A stretch of DNA of 64,000 bases from Rotaria sp. Silwood1 (GCA_905250075.1 CAJNOP010000109.1:1-64000); one strand, 5' to 3'; numbered from the stretch's first letter, positions 22,409 through 35,250 are shown. Notes: generated by a model from the sequence alone, not told the origin. Translations and numbers: made by a program.

Positions 22409-24167
22409 TTACATATGACGTGGAGCATTTGTTTGAATAGTACGAGGATTGGTAGCAGTGACACACTCTACTCGTGTTCTTCTTCTTTGATAGGTCTTAT
22501 CTAAGAGACTGCTGAAGATTTTTTTCACTTCATCTGTATTGACGACAGTGAGTAACATACTCCCTCCGTATCCGAAAGAAATGAAGATGAAACTGACTCT
22601 TTCGGCATAGGGCGGTGCTGATCCAGTGATCCATGAACGTAGCCAAAACACACTATATGGAAAGCCCAGGACGAAAAGCACGGCAACCAGTGTCAATATC
22701 CGACGAAGAAGAAAAATTTCACGTTGTTGCCGATGCCTTTGAAAATGAATTGGACGATTGGTGTTCGAAAATGAATTATACTTAACATGTCGAACGATCA
22801 ATGCGTAGCTCAACATAAGCAACGGCAGTGGAACAAAATAAATCCATGTTGCTAAATACAAGAAACCATAGATATCGTGTATTGATACCTAAAAACAAGA
22901 ATACAGGACAATTAAACACTCGGAGTTCAAGCAAGATCGAATTTAGGATCGGAGGCTTTTCTCTGTGCTCTTCTACTGCCATCTGGTCAATTTCGAATAG
23001 GATTTAATACTGGCATTATTATTCTCAAATTCAACTGACATATCTCAACGTGAAAAATCAGCGCGATGAAATGAAATATTTCAAACTTATATCATTTATT
23101 GAGAGAAGATTTCTACAACACTTTTCGATAAGTTCGCCTTTTTTTCAATTTTTGCTGTTAAATAGAAATCGAATGAATTCGTAGTCTTGATAACTAGAAG
23201 CTTTCTTATCTGAGAACTATTTAGTTTCAGGACTCATTAAGATCATTATTCTTTCCATCGAATTTGCTTTAAAACTCTGACGATCATAGAAATTCCTATT
23301 ATTGGATATGCTTGTTCGAATGACAAAAGACAGATTTATCATTTGATTCATTCGATTTTGTTAATTGGTATTTATTCATATACTCAGATGAGTTGAAAAC
23401 TTAACCTTCCTGATAGATCAGTTTTGAATATTACGATCTTGCATAGCAAGACAACTCTTTCACGTTTATACATCCACTAAAGTCATTTAAATAGACGATC
23501 GCAATTTCACTAAATAGAAACAATTAAAACAAATTCTGTTGTTCAATTCTGAAGTTGTCGTCTGAAGCTGCGCTGGATCTCTATCTGTATTACAATTTTA
23601 ATGATCTACGTTTCAAAAATAATGCTTTTATAAATGAGACAGAACTGAAAGTATATATATTGTCTGTTATTGATTTCAAATGATTTTGACAAAAACATTT
23701 TAGATGCTTACCAAACATATCCGACTGCCAGCTAGATAGCGAATTCGCCCAGAAAGAAATATAGGAAGGCTGAAAGTATTGGAGAACACCCATTGAACAA
23801 AAACGACAATCACAATAAACTCTTTTGATTGAAGAAACCGACGTGTTGCAAATACGTTGACAAAGAGACGATGAAGAGCTTGAACACAAAGTGTATGATA
23901 CAGAAGACCACTTAAACCATGAAGCAAAAAACCACGAAATGAACATAGAGGATCATTTGCATCACCGATCAGTTGATAAACAGCTTGACAAGCACATGTT
24001 ATATTGATCATTAATCCAGCCACAACTGAATTCAATGCCAGGAGTATGGTCACTGTGTGACACCGACGATGAAAAATTACCACCGCAATGAAAAGAAGAG
24101 CAAAACTAATTCCCACTATATTGAAGGAGAGCATCAGTACTGACGATAATGTGTCGAATATATCCAT
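22409..24167 (-). CDS. 7-TM receptor (class A GPCR-like), two exons
   Basis: Exon 1 is 24167-23712 (ATG at 24167) and exon 2 is 22888-22409 (TAA 22411-22409), 311 residues. The 823-nt intron has a GTAAGC donor and TTTTTAG acceptor and joins in phase 0. Seven hydrophobic helices can be traced. TM1 is FNIVGISFALLFIAVVIF and TM2 ILLALNSVVAGLMINITC. TM3 lies around GLLYHTLCVQALHRLFVNVF, TM4 at IVIVVFVQWVFSN. TM5 is LATWIYFVPLPLLMLSYALIV and TM6 LTLVAVLFVLGFPYSVFWL. TM7 is FIFISFGYGGSMLLTVVNTD. A cysteine before TM3 (PLCSF) and one in the loop before TM5 (SRICL) could form the usual disulfide. The DRY motif is replaced by LHRLF, as in the orphan receptors typical of bdelloids. Ligand unknown. It belongs to the same broad class as the truncated gene at base 1. 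Confidence 0.8.
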
Positions 24168-27100
24168 CGATTGTCTAAAGATCGAAGATAAACAATATCA
24201 AATGATTTTTTTCTATTTGTAAAACAGATCAACTGTTAACTACTTTTACATTTTCTATCTATTTTTGTAATATACAAAGACTTGAAAATTATGAATAATG
24301 CATTCTTAATAGAAAAAGTTCAATAAGAATTTATCAACGGATCAGGTCTTTCTATTATGGATTAGACAAAAAGAATGCTTGAAGGGTCATTGCGTAATCA
24401 AATTAATTTGTTCTTCAAGTCATAATTTGCAAAAGCATCGACTGAAGATACTTTTGTATAAAAACTCTCTGTGTACATCATCAGCGCTATTCGATAGACT
24501 GATCGAGTGAAACATAGATAAACATGAATCTTAGTTTTCCGAACCTCTTTCAGTCTTTTGTGTGATTCTTGAGTATTACTGGACAAATCTAATCTAACTA
24601 ACGTTTTTTCTTCGAAAAAATTCTTCATGATTTGCTTCGATCTTTCTTTCAGCAGAGAATCGAATACATTTTTAGCATTTTAGTGCCCTTTAGTTGATTT
24701 TTTTCATCATGAAAATTGTTACATCGACTCTATCGAAGTGTTTCTTCTCTGAATCATTGATAAATCTTCCTTAGAAAGATATTGTAACTGACCTAGTTGG
24801 AACAGTGACATTCTTCTTGATATAATTATATAACCAACAATGAATACGAAATGTTCAACTATTTCTTCTTTTAACTTTCGTAGGATCGAAATAAACTATG
24901 AAGAACCAATGTCATCAAACAACGAAGAACTCGTAAAAAAAGTGGACTCATAACATCCTGTGTCACATCTTCATTTTGGTGATCATTCACCACACGATAT
25001 GAAAATGCTTGTAACCTATTCAAGCTGCTTAGATAGATCGTAATTCTTTCCGGTAGAGAAATTCGTCAAAGAACAGATATATCGAAAAATACTTTAAAGC
25101 TTAAACAGCTTGTCAGAGAGGAGACAAAGAAAAGTTAATCGAAAAAGAAGCTGTGTATCTTACGCACTGTACCATGAGTTTTGAAACGCATTTCCCTCGC
25201 TTCTCCCAGTTGATTCTTCAACTATAACGATTGATCTACGCCTTTTTATCGGAAAGAAAGTGTCGCATGCTAACCACGAACCACTAAGGGGCAATCAAAT
25301 CCCAAGACAAGTCTAGGAAGGTTAAGAGCTTGGTTCAGTGTTCTTGAGGATGAGAAAAATTCCACTTTATGAATCTAACGAGATATCTTATAAGCACGCC
25401 AATCAAGTTTTTTTTAAGGAAATCCTAACAACAAAATACTCTACTTATTCAATCTCTTCAAGATCAGCATGATTTACGGTAGCAAACTGAGAACCTCCTT
25501 TTCGACAATGCAAATAGTGTTCATTAGTAACAGGTTTCAGCAGCTCCGCATGGTTTCACTGCTTCTCGTTATCCTTTAACGCCCATTTCGATAATTTTTC
25601 GCACAGCATGAGCATGATAAAGCAATATCAACAGAATTACAGGCAGAAGGTAACTAAGTAGACTTTAGTACCGTCTTAAAAGAAAATTTCTTTGATGATG
25701 GTACGAGTACGTGATTTTCGTCCAATGACAAATTTGTTTTGATCCTGGAAACTCCTTGAAAAAGTTAGCCTTTCATTAGAAACTTTCTGGGTACGAATCT
25801 GAGCGATAGAAGACGTTATTTCACACTGATAAAAAAATTTCTGTTTTCATTTATAAACCCATGTATATCATTGAGCTCGTACCTCAAACTCTTGCAGAGT
25901 ATGCATCAACGATGAAATTGTTCTCGATTTTTCTTCAACTTCCTCTTATTCTATCGGTGATTCCTCTTCACACCAATGGAGATGGAAGGAAGCATAATTC
26001 AAAGGAGACAAGTTCCTAATTGTTCGAGAATCATCTTGTTACTCTCAGTTAGAACCTGCTCTCAAATGTCGCATCACTCAATGTAGCTTATAAGAATGTT
26101 CATCAGTCAGCCTTGGATTCAACATGTGATTTATCCAAGATGACCGTCCTATTATTTTAAAAGAAACTGATCAATCGTAGTCGCAAGATTTCAAAAAAAA
26201 TTTCGACTGATAAAACAAAAGCCTCCGAAAAGAAAGTGCAAAATAATTAAGAAATATGACATGGGAAAAGTTGATCAATAACAAAATGATCGACAACTTC
26301 AATGTGTCATCACTCCAATTTCAACGTCAAAAGCTTAACCAGACGCGATCGAACCTAGCTAAAATGAAATACTGATGTACTTCAATGCTGTTCAAATTCA
26401 AACATAGTCGACAGCACTTATTTCAAAAGAGTGTATCCAGAGAACAAACTTCTGTTACAGTCTTACCTTATCGGTAATGCACAGTGTCTTCAAAAACGTC
26501 CACAATTACTTCTTAATCTTGAGAAAATAGAGTGTTTAGAAAAGAGAGAAGAAGAAAAGAAGCTTCGTTTCTAATTTCCAACAGCGCTAAATAAAGTGTA
26601 AGTTAAATTGTGAATAGATTAAAAGAGAGAAAAGAGAAAGACATCAGTGAAGGGACTAACAAGGAGAAAGAAAATACCTTATACTATACGTGTGATACAA
26701 TTAACGTATGCCGTACTTGTTCGCTCATAATTTCTTTCTCGAAAACACGTTTAAACTACCAAAGCGGCTACCGACTTTTAAAGAATCGTCGAGAGATTTC
26801 GGGCTCTTTAAAGTCATTCGAAAGACCAAGTCTACAGTGATTTGTTTCGTTTATTGAACGTATCCTCAGATTCGAAACATTTCTAAGACTGTTTCTGTTG
26901 TGAATTGTCAAAAAAAACTCCTGAGAAACTATTGATCTATTTAAACTGATTGAAGACTATTTTGCAAAAACAAAACTCATTTCTGAGAAATGTCAATGAG
27001 ACGATTTGTACATTTTTCGATTTCGATAAGTTTTACCCATCTAACAGTTCAATAATGTTAATTAACGAGTAACGTTCGTGGGTTCGACTCACTTGACCCT

Positions 27101-27339
27101 CGACTGTATCAGACAGAAGTATACAAGCCTCATCCATGGACACCCAGTTATGAAACAGCTCATTAAGGAAGAACTTATCACATATGTCGGATTGATTGAA
27201 TTTTCAGTCTGAAAAATCGAATTGATTGAAAGTTCAATATTAAAACCACGAGCATCGAACACTTAGCCAACGTTTTTTATGACGTTTCACCTTTCACTCT
27301 GACAAAAACAGACAAAAAATTATTTTATTTCATATAATC
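24168..27339. other. Long intergenic stretch, nothing recognised
   Basis: About 3.2 kb of AT-rich DNA with only short open frames. I see no gene, tRNA or structured repeat in it, apart from an isolated B-box-like GGTTCGACTC at ~27080. Confidence 0.5.
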
Positions 27340-27354
27340 CTTCCTACACTCGAG

Positions 27355-27605
27355 AAAAAATTATTTTCTAAAGAAAACCTTTCCTCCTGAACCCAAAAAA
27401 ATTCAATTCGAAATTTCGAGAAACTGACCTCAGATTTGCCTTTCCGACCTTGGTTTACTTTCATCAACGTTTATAAAATATCGTTATTTTCTCAAAAAAC
27501 CCTTTCCTCAACCGAAAAGATTCATTTCAAAATTTTCAGAAATCGACTTCAGATTCGGATTCTCCGACCCCGATTTACTTTCGTCAACCTTTACAACTTC
27601 TTTAC
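27355..27605. repeat. Two-copy tandem repeat, ~118-nt unit
   Basis: Unit 1 begins ATTATTTTCTAAAGAAAACC near 27360; unit 2 begins GTTATTTTCTCAAAAAACCC near 27483. Both then share CTTTCCTC, AACTGACCTCAGATT/AATCGACTTCAGATT, CCGACC..GGTTTACTTTC and TCAACGTTTA/TCAACCTTTA in the same order. Identity looks about 75-80% by eye. Confidence 0.7.
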
Positions 27606-27930
27606 AAAACAACTTTAAGTGGATGTTTTTTTTTTGATCCTGATGTTTTTTTGACCCCGACGCAAACACACAAGCACGCACACAATACTTTTTTTTTCAT
27701 ACGACCCACCCTACAGTTGAGGGAATAACATCATCTTATTAATCACCGACATGGAGATGCATTTGAAGTAAGTAAGCATAGCATGTTTCTACTACTCAAC
27801 AGACAAAAAAGAAATTGTAAAAATCCGCATTACAACACGTTCTTTTTCACTAATAACTCAAACAAGCCGTTTGATAACGCATCCTTTTTGATACGTTTTT
27901 TTATGGTAAAATAGATCTTTTAATTTTTTG

Positions 27931-28310
27931 TAAAAGCCTTTTGCTATCCATGTATCCATATTACTTATTTTATCATAATTACATCTCTTAATTACACATT
28001 TCTCAATAACTTCTTTGTCAGAAATTATAAAGATGTTAAGAACAATATATCGTAATTAGTACAGCAAATGTCGAGTTATAATTGAAATGTTCGGGTGATT
28101 CAGTATAGTCTATCAAAAAAGTTTAAGTAATAAACAGAAAAAGCACTTGACTATATCGATTGTACTTCAATTATTGCTGTACTACTTACAATATATTGTT
28201 CTTAACATCTTTATAATTTCTGACAAAGAAGTTACTCAGAAATGTGTAATTAACTGATGTAAATGTGATAAAATAAGTAATATGAATATACGGATAGAAA
28301 ACGGCTTTTG
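27931..28310. repeat. Foldback repeat with 137-nt arms
   Basis: The left arm 27931-28067 and right arm 28174-28310 are inverted copies with high identity, for example AAAGATGTTAAGAACAATAT on the left against ATATTGTTCTTAACATCTTT on the right. They are separated by a 106-nt loop. Weaker similarity extends ~25 nt outward on both sides. This is the form of a MITE or foldback element; no coding capacity and no clear target duplication. Confidence 0.8.
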
Positions 28311-28495
28311 GGTGGAAAAAAATGAAAACCTCATCTTTTCTAATGAGATATTTTAAAGATGATTTTGAAAAAGACACCCGGGCATATTCTCTCATTACTC
28401 GGCTTCAAATACTTAGATTTCTACTAGAACTATACCTAGGAACTTAAAAATTTGTAAAAATGCCATGACTTTTATGTCAAAAACAGAAAACATGA

Positions 28496-28800
28496 GGGTG
28501 AATCTATGGAGACCCATCCACTTTTTGGAAAAGTTTTTTTTTTCGATTTTTTTTCCTTTCAAAATATCAGTATGGTCTAGAAAACACTTTTGATGAAAAA
28601 AAAATTAAGTACTTCCTATTAAAAATCCCGAGTTTTCGAGCGATTTTTCGGAACACCTTTACTGTACTTTTATATATAGGGAAAATGTCATGAAATAGGG
28701 TAGAATTTTTTTAAAAACAATTTTTTCGGCATTTACTGGTATTCAAAATTATAAACGAAGTCTAGAAACATGTTTCCTGAAAAACATCAGACCTATCCTA
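28496..28800 (+). repeat. Left terminal inverted repeat of the transposon
   Basis: Matches the reverse complement of 31771-32076 almost throughout. Similarity fades over the next ~18 nt inward (to ~28818). Confidence 0.9.
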
Positions 28801-29050
28801 TTGAAATTATTGAGTGCTGAATGATAGTTTGTCGCTATACCGGCTTGCAGAAGTGAGACAACGGAGTCGAAAAGGACATTACTATCGAAATGATAGATTT
28901 TCCATTTGTCCTTAAGGACATCTTTAAACGTAGAGTCTTATCCACACATGTGGTGATTTCGAACGTATAAGATAACAAGATGAATCATTGAATACCAGAA
29001 AATATCGAGTACCCACTAGTAACTCTTTTTTTTTTCAAACTTGTACCTCA

Positions 29051-31599
29051 ATGCCGAGACGAAAAAATTGTGAACATCCGATGAAGCATGGAAAATCAGC
29101 ACATGTACCAAAAGGAATAGTGGCTGTGTCATCAGAGCTATCGAAATTTTTGATAAGTGAATATGATGTGGCCTACACTCGAATTCGCTGGTTATGTCCA
29201 ACATGTCATGCATTTGAATCGAAGAAAATGATGACTCATCAATCAATGGAATTCAACGACGATGAAAGTTCAAGTGACGATGAAATCATGACAGAAGTTT
29301 CTCCTACCAATGATGACAAAAATGATGATGTTGTTGTCAATATGGAGTTTAATGATCTGAATGAAGAAGAGAAAGAAAATCCTCATATGGACAGTGGTAT
29401 TATAGCTGAGTCAAATGACGATGATGAATCACCACGTGATGATGAAACAACTGATCCTGAATCAATGGGTGAAGATAAATGTCATGCTTTCCATGAACTT
29501 GAACATCAAAAAGAAAAAGCAATGAAACAATTATCAAATATATTTCAACTATTGAACATAGACCCGATCCATGACAGGTTAATTTTTAAATTTAATTCGA
29601 ATTTTCTGAAACGAAATTTGTATTTAGATCAACAGTATTACCTATTCGAGCCAAAGTCGATGAGGTGTATAGAAAACTTAATCGATTATGTGACATATTA
29701 GATGAAAAGTCTCAAGTTTCGTATGATCCAAATCCTCATGGATTAAAGATATGTGAATCAAATGAGCTTTTGGATGGATTAAAGAAGTTATATGCTGATA
29801 GTAATGATAGTGAACAAGTTCGTTTGATGACAATTGCTCCCAAAAAATGGGGTCGACAAAAAATTGAAAAATGGTGCGTATTTTATCCTCATTACTTTCA
29901 ATATTTTCGCAATTCTTAATCAAATGTTGCTAAAAACTTCTTTCACTTATTAGGTTTAAATCAAAGGCAAATCAGGCTCGACGATCGCTTGTTCTTCGAA
30001 AAAATAATGGAATATTAGCCTATCCACAATGTCTACGAGGGAATATTCCTTTATCTGATTCAACAATTGATACTGTGGTCAATTTCTATCGTGAAGATGG
30101 TATTAGTCGAACCTCTTCCAATTCCAAAGACACAATTAAAATCAACGGACAACCAGTGGCAGTTCGGTTTTTAGAAATGACTGTCTTGGATGCTTATCAG
30201 ATCTTCAATGAACAACATCCTGGAACTGTTGCAAGATCAACTTTTAATGCTCTTCGTCCACGTGAAGTAAAACCTGTAACACCACATGAAACGTGCATGT
30301 GTATTATACATGAGAACATGGACCTATTATTGAAGGTTTGTACCAGCTGTATATTGATTCGAATGTAACGTAGCTTTATTACAGGGATGGAACAACTACT
30401 ACCGAAAATGTGTCAGTGTAGGTTCTTTATCAACTAATGACAAGGTCAACATGAAGGATCTAATCACTCAAATGGTTTGCACTGTCTCGAATGAAAAGTG
30501 CTTTAATGGTGAATGTGATGAATGTTCAACGGAAAGCATCACAGATATTCTCACAGATAACAATATGATCGATTTGGATGACGAATGTTCATGGAATTTG
30601 TGGAAGAAAGTCAATAACAAGTTCGACCTTCAACAGATGTCTGGCTCAATCGACTCTTTATTAACGGAAATTGAAGAAAGATGGTCTTCATTCTTGCTTC
30701 ACACACACATTAATCGCGAACAACGTGAATATATCAAAGAGTTACGTTGTCAATCAACAGAAAAGACTTTCGTTGTTGCTCAAATAGATTTTTCAATGAA
30801 TTATACACTGGTACGTCAGCGTGAAGTTCAACAAGGATTTTTTAGTCAGCACCAAGTCACCTTATTTACAATTCATCTGACCATTGGAAAAGAACAACGA
30901 AATTTAGCGATCATCAGTGATTATATGGAACACACAACGGTATTCGTACACTGTGCACAAAAAATTCTTACTCGATTTATCAAGAAAAATTTTCCGTTGG
31001 TAAAGAAGATCAATTATGTGAGGTAAGTTGTACTGTTCTTGAAGTATATGTATTACGTCAACCCTTTCCTTTTCTTTAGCGATGGTGCGTGTGCACATTT
31101 TAAAAACAATGCCAGCATTTTGAACCTAATTTATCACAAGATTGATTTTGATTTGGATGCTTGTTGGACATTTACAGCTACAGGTCACGGAAAGGGAGCT
31201 GGAGATGGAATTGGTGCGGTACTTAAGTCCACGGCTAGACGTGCTACATTTTCTAAGAATATTCTCATGTCAAATGCAAAAGACTTTTACGAATTTACAC
31301 AGAAACAACAACTTGAAACGGCAAGAAGATCTAACAAAGATATTCCTAGTGTCCAAGTCTTCTTTCTTGAATCAGATGAAGTAGAAGAAGTGAAGAACAG
31401 TTATATGAAAGCTAGAAGCGAAAAACTTCGAACAACAGGTGAGAAAAGACTTTTGCTTCTATTCCTTCATGTCTGTATTGATTTAGGTACGATACAAGGA
31501 ATCCGAAGTATGCACGAATTCAAACCGATCAGCAATTCAACGGTTCAATATAGTTTGACATCTCGGTCGACAAAGATAAAGACATTTACATTTAAATAA
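29051..31599 (+). CDS. Transposase, six exons, 754 residues
   Basis: Exons are 29051-29577, 29628-29873, 29954-30335, 30385-31022, 31080-31438 and 31487-31599. Introns are 50, 80, 49, 57 and 48 nt, all GT-AG and all frame-preserving, so the frame is intact. The N-terminus has Cys/His pairs ([23 protein letters not shown]) suggesting a zinc-binding DNA-recognition domain. An acidic Asp/Glu/Ser-rich linker follows (~residues 75-160). The middle has another Cys cluster (CFNGECDEC, ~424-432). A probable catalytic core has AQIDFSMNY (Asp ~520) and, after intron 4, [10 protein letters not shown] (Asp ~599), then [18 protein letters not shown] (~630-647). The last acidic residue of the triad is not clear; [10 protein letters not shown] is a candidate. 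It would act in the nucleus on the flanking TIRs. I chose ATG 29051 ([10 protein letters not shown]) as start; no earlier in-frame ATG was found close by. Confidence 0.85.
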
Positions 31600-31770
31600 A
31601 AATCCTTTTTATGTTTTTTCTAGTCGATAAAATTTTTTATATTAGACTTGATGATGATACTCAGCATTCAGATAGACTGAATAGCTCTTTTCATTTCTGC
31701 CTTATACTAGATTTCTTGAGTCCTAGGTTCATGGATACATAGTAAATGACTGAGCACCCAAGATCTTCCA

Positions 31771-32076
31771 TAGGATAGGTCTGATGTTTTTCAGGAAACA
31801 TGTTTCTAGACTTCGTTTATAATTTTGAATACCAGTAAATACCGAAAAAATTGTTTTTAAAAAAATTCTACCCTATTTCATGACATTTTCCCTATATGTA
31901 AAAGTACAGTAAAGGTGTTCCGAAAAATCGCTCGAAAACTCGGGATTTTTAAGAGGAAGTACTTAATTTTTTTTTCATCAAAAGTGTTTTCTAGACCATA
32001 CTGATATTTTGAAAGGAAAAAAAATCGAAAAAAAAAACTTTTCCAGAAAAGTGGATGGGTCTCCATGGATTCACCC
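31771..32076 (-). repeat. Right terminal inverted repeat of the transposon
   Basis: Inverted copy of the left repeat, ending GATTCACCC next to the ATGA duplication at 32077-32080. Confidence 0.9.
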
Positions 32077-32080
32077 ATGA

Positions 32081-34328
32081 CATTTCAGATGATGAAACAG
32101 ACATAAAAACTTGTATATTTCAATGACGTGAATGAACATGTGAATTTTCATAAGTAAAATTGAAATGCATCAGTTTCAATGTCCATATTACACAAAAATC
32201 ATCAAACATTTTTTATCTTTTGAGTTCTTGGATATTGTCTCATACTTCTAGCAACAAATACACACTGGCATATGCAGCATCCTCACTGAATAACCTTGTT
32301 TCTTTTTTTTTTTTTATAAATATTTGCTTTTTTTCTATTGATGAATGTAAATTACTTGAGTGAAACTCAATATTGCTGATAAACCTGTTTACATATTGTT
32401 GATCACTATTACCGTCATCTATCAAATCATTTCGGAATGTTCAAAGGAACGAGTAGACACATTCTCAAAAGAGTTTTTAAATTCATAAATAGAAAAAAAG
32501 CAAGCAAAGGTATTCTGAAAAATAGTTATCCAACAGAAATACTGTTTATGCTTCGATTTTTCTTTATTCAAAGTTATTGTAACACTGTCAGTTGGTCAAT
32601 TAGCGATAAAAGATGCATATTTTTACAATACATCTAATGACTTTTGAAACAACAGGATAAAAGTAGAAATATAAAGAGAAGAAAAACGAAAAAATAAGAA
32701 TGAAAAATAATGACTGCTACCCGTATTTATAGTGTCTATTCTCTGAAGAAAAACCTTGAAAATATCATGAAAACAATGTGTTAAATATGAGTTGCTAGAA
32801 GTTTTGTTAAAATTTGCAAAAGAACATCTTGTAACTAATCAACGCACGCAAATGATTTAGCAGATGTGTTATCTCGAGATATCATCATATGTACAGGTTT
32901 TTCAACTTAAAAAATCTTTTCAGACGAATAAAACTTAGTGAAGTTCGTCTATGCTTGTAGTTTATGTTACTTAACTATTTCTTTCTTTCATAATATTTCA
33001 ATACATTCTGGTGTGTTATAATCATAAAGTTGATTTCTAAAAGATGATGTTTAAGAGATTTCTTATTGAATGTGATCCTGTGAGAATGTTTTCCTAAATG
33101 ATAGCAGATTCTTAGGTCATATAACGATGTTTTTACTCTAAGCATGAATCTAATAATTGTTTCAACTTGCTTGTGAAATAACTCTTTTTTTCGTAACGCG
33201 AAGGCATTAAAAAATGAGTTCTCCCGCGTTCGTAAAAAGGCCTGGTTTGAAAAAAACAACATACATTAAAAATGTGTTCAAACATATTTATTAAAAACAC
33301 AATATTTCATGATTAACGCATTGAAAAAAGATGCGTTCAAGCGTATTTATAGAAATTCACGTTTTTAATCAAAGAATTCACAAACTGCATTCAGATGCAT
33401 GATAAATAAACGCATCGTAATGCATAATATTAAACAGGTTCATACGGTATTTTTATGTCGCATTTTAACTTAAAAAAACCATTTTGGAAATAAAAAGGAT
33501 ACATTTCAACTAGTCAGAAATAAAAACCCATGCGTTTAAACTCATCGCAAACAAAAAAAATACGTTCAAACACAAAAGTGACATTTTGTTTCTAAAAGTT
33601 TACTTTGGAGCGCTCTTTTGTACAGAATTATTTTCATGAGTAGAGAATACCTTGAATAAGTTACTTTTCAGTAGGAAGCTATGCAATAAAAAGCATGAAT
33701 ACAAATTATATTTTTCACGCATTCAATAATTTCTACGAGAAGGTCGTTTAGTATCACGCGTTGTAATAAGTAATGTTTCACATATATTTTAAAAACATGC
33801 ATAACGCAGTAGGATGCAGATTTGGGATTCATAGAAGAAACCGGAAAACTCATACAAATCATCAAAGGAATCATCTGAACAAACAAAATAATGTATTCAG
33901 CCTTTGTGAAACTTCGCATGTTTTTTTTACCTCTCGTTTTTTCTTGTTTGTAGATGATGTTCTTTCATTTGACTTATTTCTGTTTGATTATGTAACATAT
34001 GTTGCACTGTCAATCGAGATTTTTGCTACGGGCCTTGGTTAAAGTGGCAATGAAAACAGAAATATAAAAACAAGAAATAGACTGAAAAATGACAGGAAAT
34101 CTCCATTACTTCAAATAAATAAGATCACATTGATCTTGAGAACGGGTGCCCATCTCGTCAACCTTGCTTTCTTCTGTGCTTTGGTTGGTTGTAAACATTT
34201 TTGTTTCTCTTACTTTCTGATATAGATATAAGCAACATCGAATACCGCTAGATGTCTCTGTGTTGGTTCCATATCATCGGTTATGGCAATCAGAATTTCT
34301 TCCCAATCGATAACACTTACTTATAATG
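32081..34328. other. AT-rich intergenic stretch
   Basis: No gene seen. Around 33260-33560 related short motifs recur (GCGTTCAA, ACGCATT/GCATTC, CGTATTTAT), suggesting a diverged tandem or dispersed repeat that I could not resolve into units. Confidence 0.45.
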
Positions 34329-34624
34329 AGGGTGGGGTGTGGGTATCAACCATTTTTTTTACTTAACATCGATATCTTCACAATCATACCTACACCCACA
34401 CCCACACCCACACTCACCCACACCCACCCACACCGATCCACACTCACACCAATCTACACTCACATCTACATGCCACATCTACACCCACACCTGCACCCAC
34501 ATCCACCCACACACACTCACACTCACCCATCCACAGTCATTCATACCCACACCTACACCCACCCATACTCACGGCCACAACCACACCCACACTCTAGAGA
34601 AAACTGACAGTGATACCCACACCT
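34329..34624. repeat. Large telomere-motif array with short inverted partner (palindrome G)
   Basis: A short GAGGGTGGGGTGTGGGTA tract at ~34327-34345 is followed, after ~45 nt, by about 240 nt of degenerate CCCACA/ACACCC units with CTCACA and CATCCA variants. It is the longest such tract in the window. Open frames through it are Pro/Thr/His repeats and not genes. Confidence 0.8.
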
Positions 34625-34877
34625 AATCAATAACGACATTGTGTTGTGTCAACAAATGCGTTGCGGTAATTGAAAACATTGAAGTGATCTTTTTTCTATG
34701 ATGTGTTAGTTTTGATTGTGCGTAAAAATACAATGTTGGCGACAACAAGAAAAGATTGCTTTTCAAACTAGCAATCTTTTTTTCTCTTTCTTTCTGCTGT
34801 TTCATGCGTTGTACACAAACAAATACATTCCACCAGTCACACAATTTTTACACTATTGTTGAAAGCAACTCAACACG
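34625..34877. other. Short intergenic stretch
   Basis: Likely 5' region of the following gene; nothing else seen. Confidence 0.4.
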
Positions 34878-35250
34878 ATGGGTTGCAACAGCTCATCTCA
34901 AATGGCTGCACCAGGTAGTAATAGTAAGATATCTAGAACTGATTAAATTATTTTTCTCTAACATTTATTTTTAGGCATGATGAAAAGGATATCGTCAGAC
35001 GGCGGCGACGGTGATGTGGATGGCAGTCATGGCGGTAACCGAGGTGATCATGGTAATCATGGCGGTGGTGATGATGGTGGTGTTGACGGTGGGGGTGGTG
35101 ATCATAGTGGTAGTGACCATGGTGGTAATGACCATGGCGGTGGTGACGATGGTGGTGGTGACGGTGGTGGTGGTGGTGGTCATGGTGGTAGTGGTCATGG
35201 TGGTAGTGACCATGGCGGTGGTGACGATGGTGGTGGTGACGGTGGTGGTG
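34878..35250 (+). CDS. Gly/Asp/His-rich protein with MGC lipid-anchor start, 3' end lost in gap
   Basis: Exon 1 is 34878-34914 (ATG GGT TGC AAC...), intron 34915-34974 (60 nt, GTAGTA...TTTTTAG), exon 2 from 34975 until the N gap. The predicted N-terminus MGCNSSSQMAAPG fits an N-myristoylation site at Gly2, with Cys3 available for palmitoylation, so the product would sit on the inner face of membranes. Exon 2 encodes MMKRISSDGGDGDVDGS followed by ~80 residues of GGGDDGG/HGGSDHGG repeats from a GGTGGTGAC-type microsatellite. The repeat caused the 10-N gap, and the sequence after the gap has no clear continuation. Function unknown; the Asp/His content could bind metal ions, which is speculation. 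If exon 1 is wrong, the alternative is a non-coding microsatellite. Confidence 0.45.

Larger units (their letters stand above)
28496..32076 (+). mobile_element. Complete DNA transposon with 305-bp terminal inverted repeats
   Basis: The 3,581-bp element starts GGGTGAATC at 28496 and ends GATTCACCC at 32076. The terminal inverted repeats (28496-28800 and 31771-32076) are nearly identical by eye. ATGA lies directly outside both ends (28492-28495 and 32077-32080), an apparent 4-bp target-site duplication. The interior carries one intact six-exon transposase gene in plus orientation. Nearly identical TIRs, an open transposase and a matching target duplication suggest a recent insertion that may still be active. 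The superfamily is not settled. Catalytic-region motifs ([10 protein letters not shown] and [11 protein letters not shown]) resemble widespread animal transposases annotated as uncharacterised proteins. The 4-bp duplication would be compatible with Sola-like elements, but this is only a suggestion. Confidence 0.9.

Noticed and set aside
27075-27095. GGTTCGACTC resembling a tRNA B-box
   Set aside because: No A-box at the right distance and the flanking arms do not pair as a T-stem.
34326-34626. Open frames rich in Pro, Thr and His across the CCCACA array
   Set aside because: They are by-products of the hexamer repeat, open in more than one frame.
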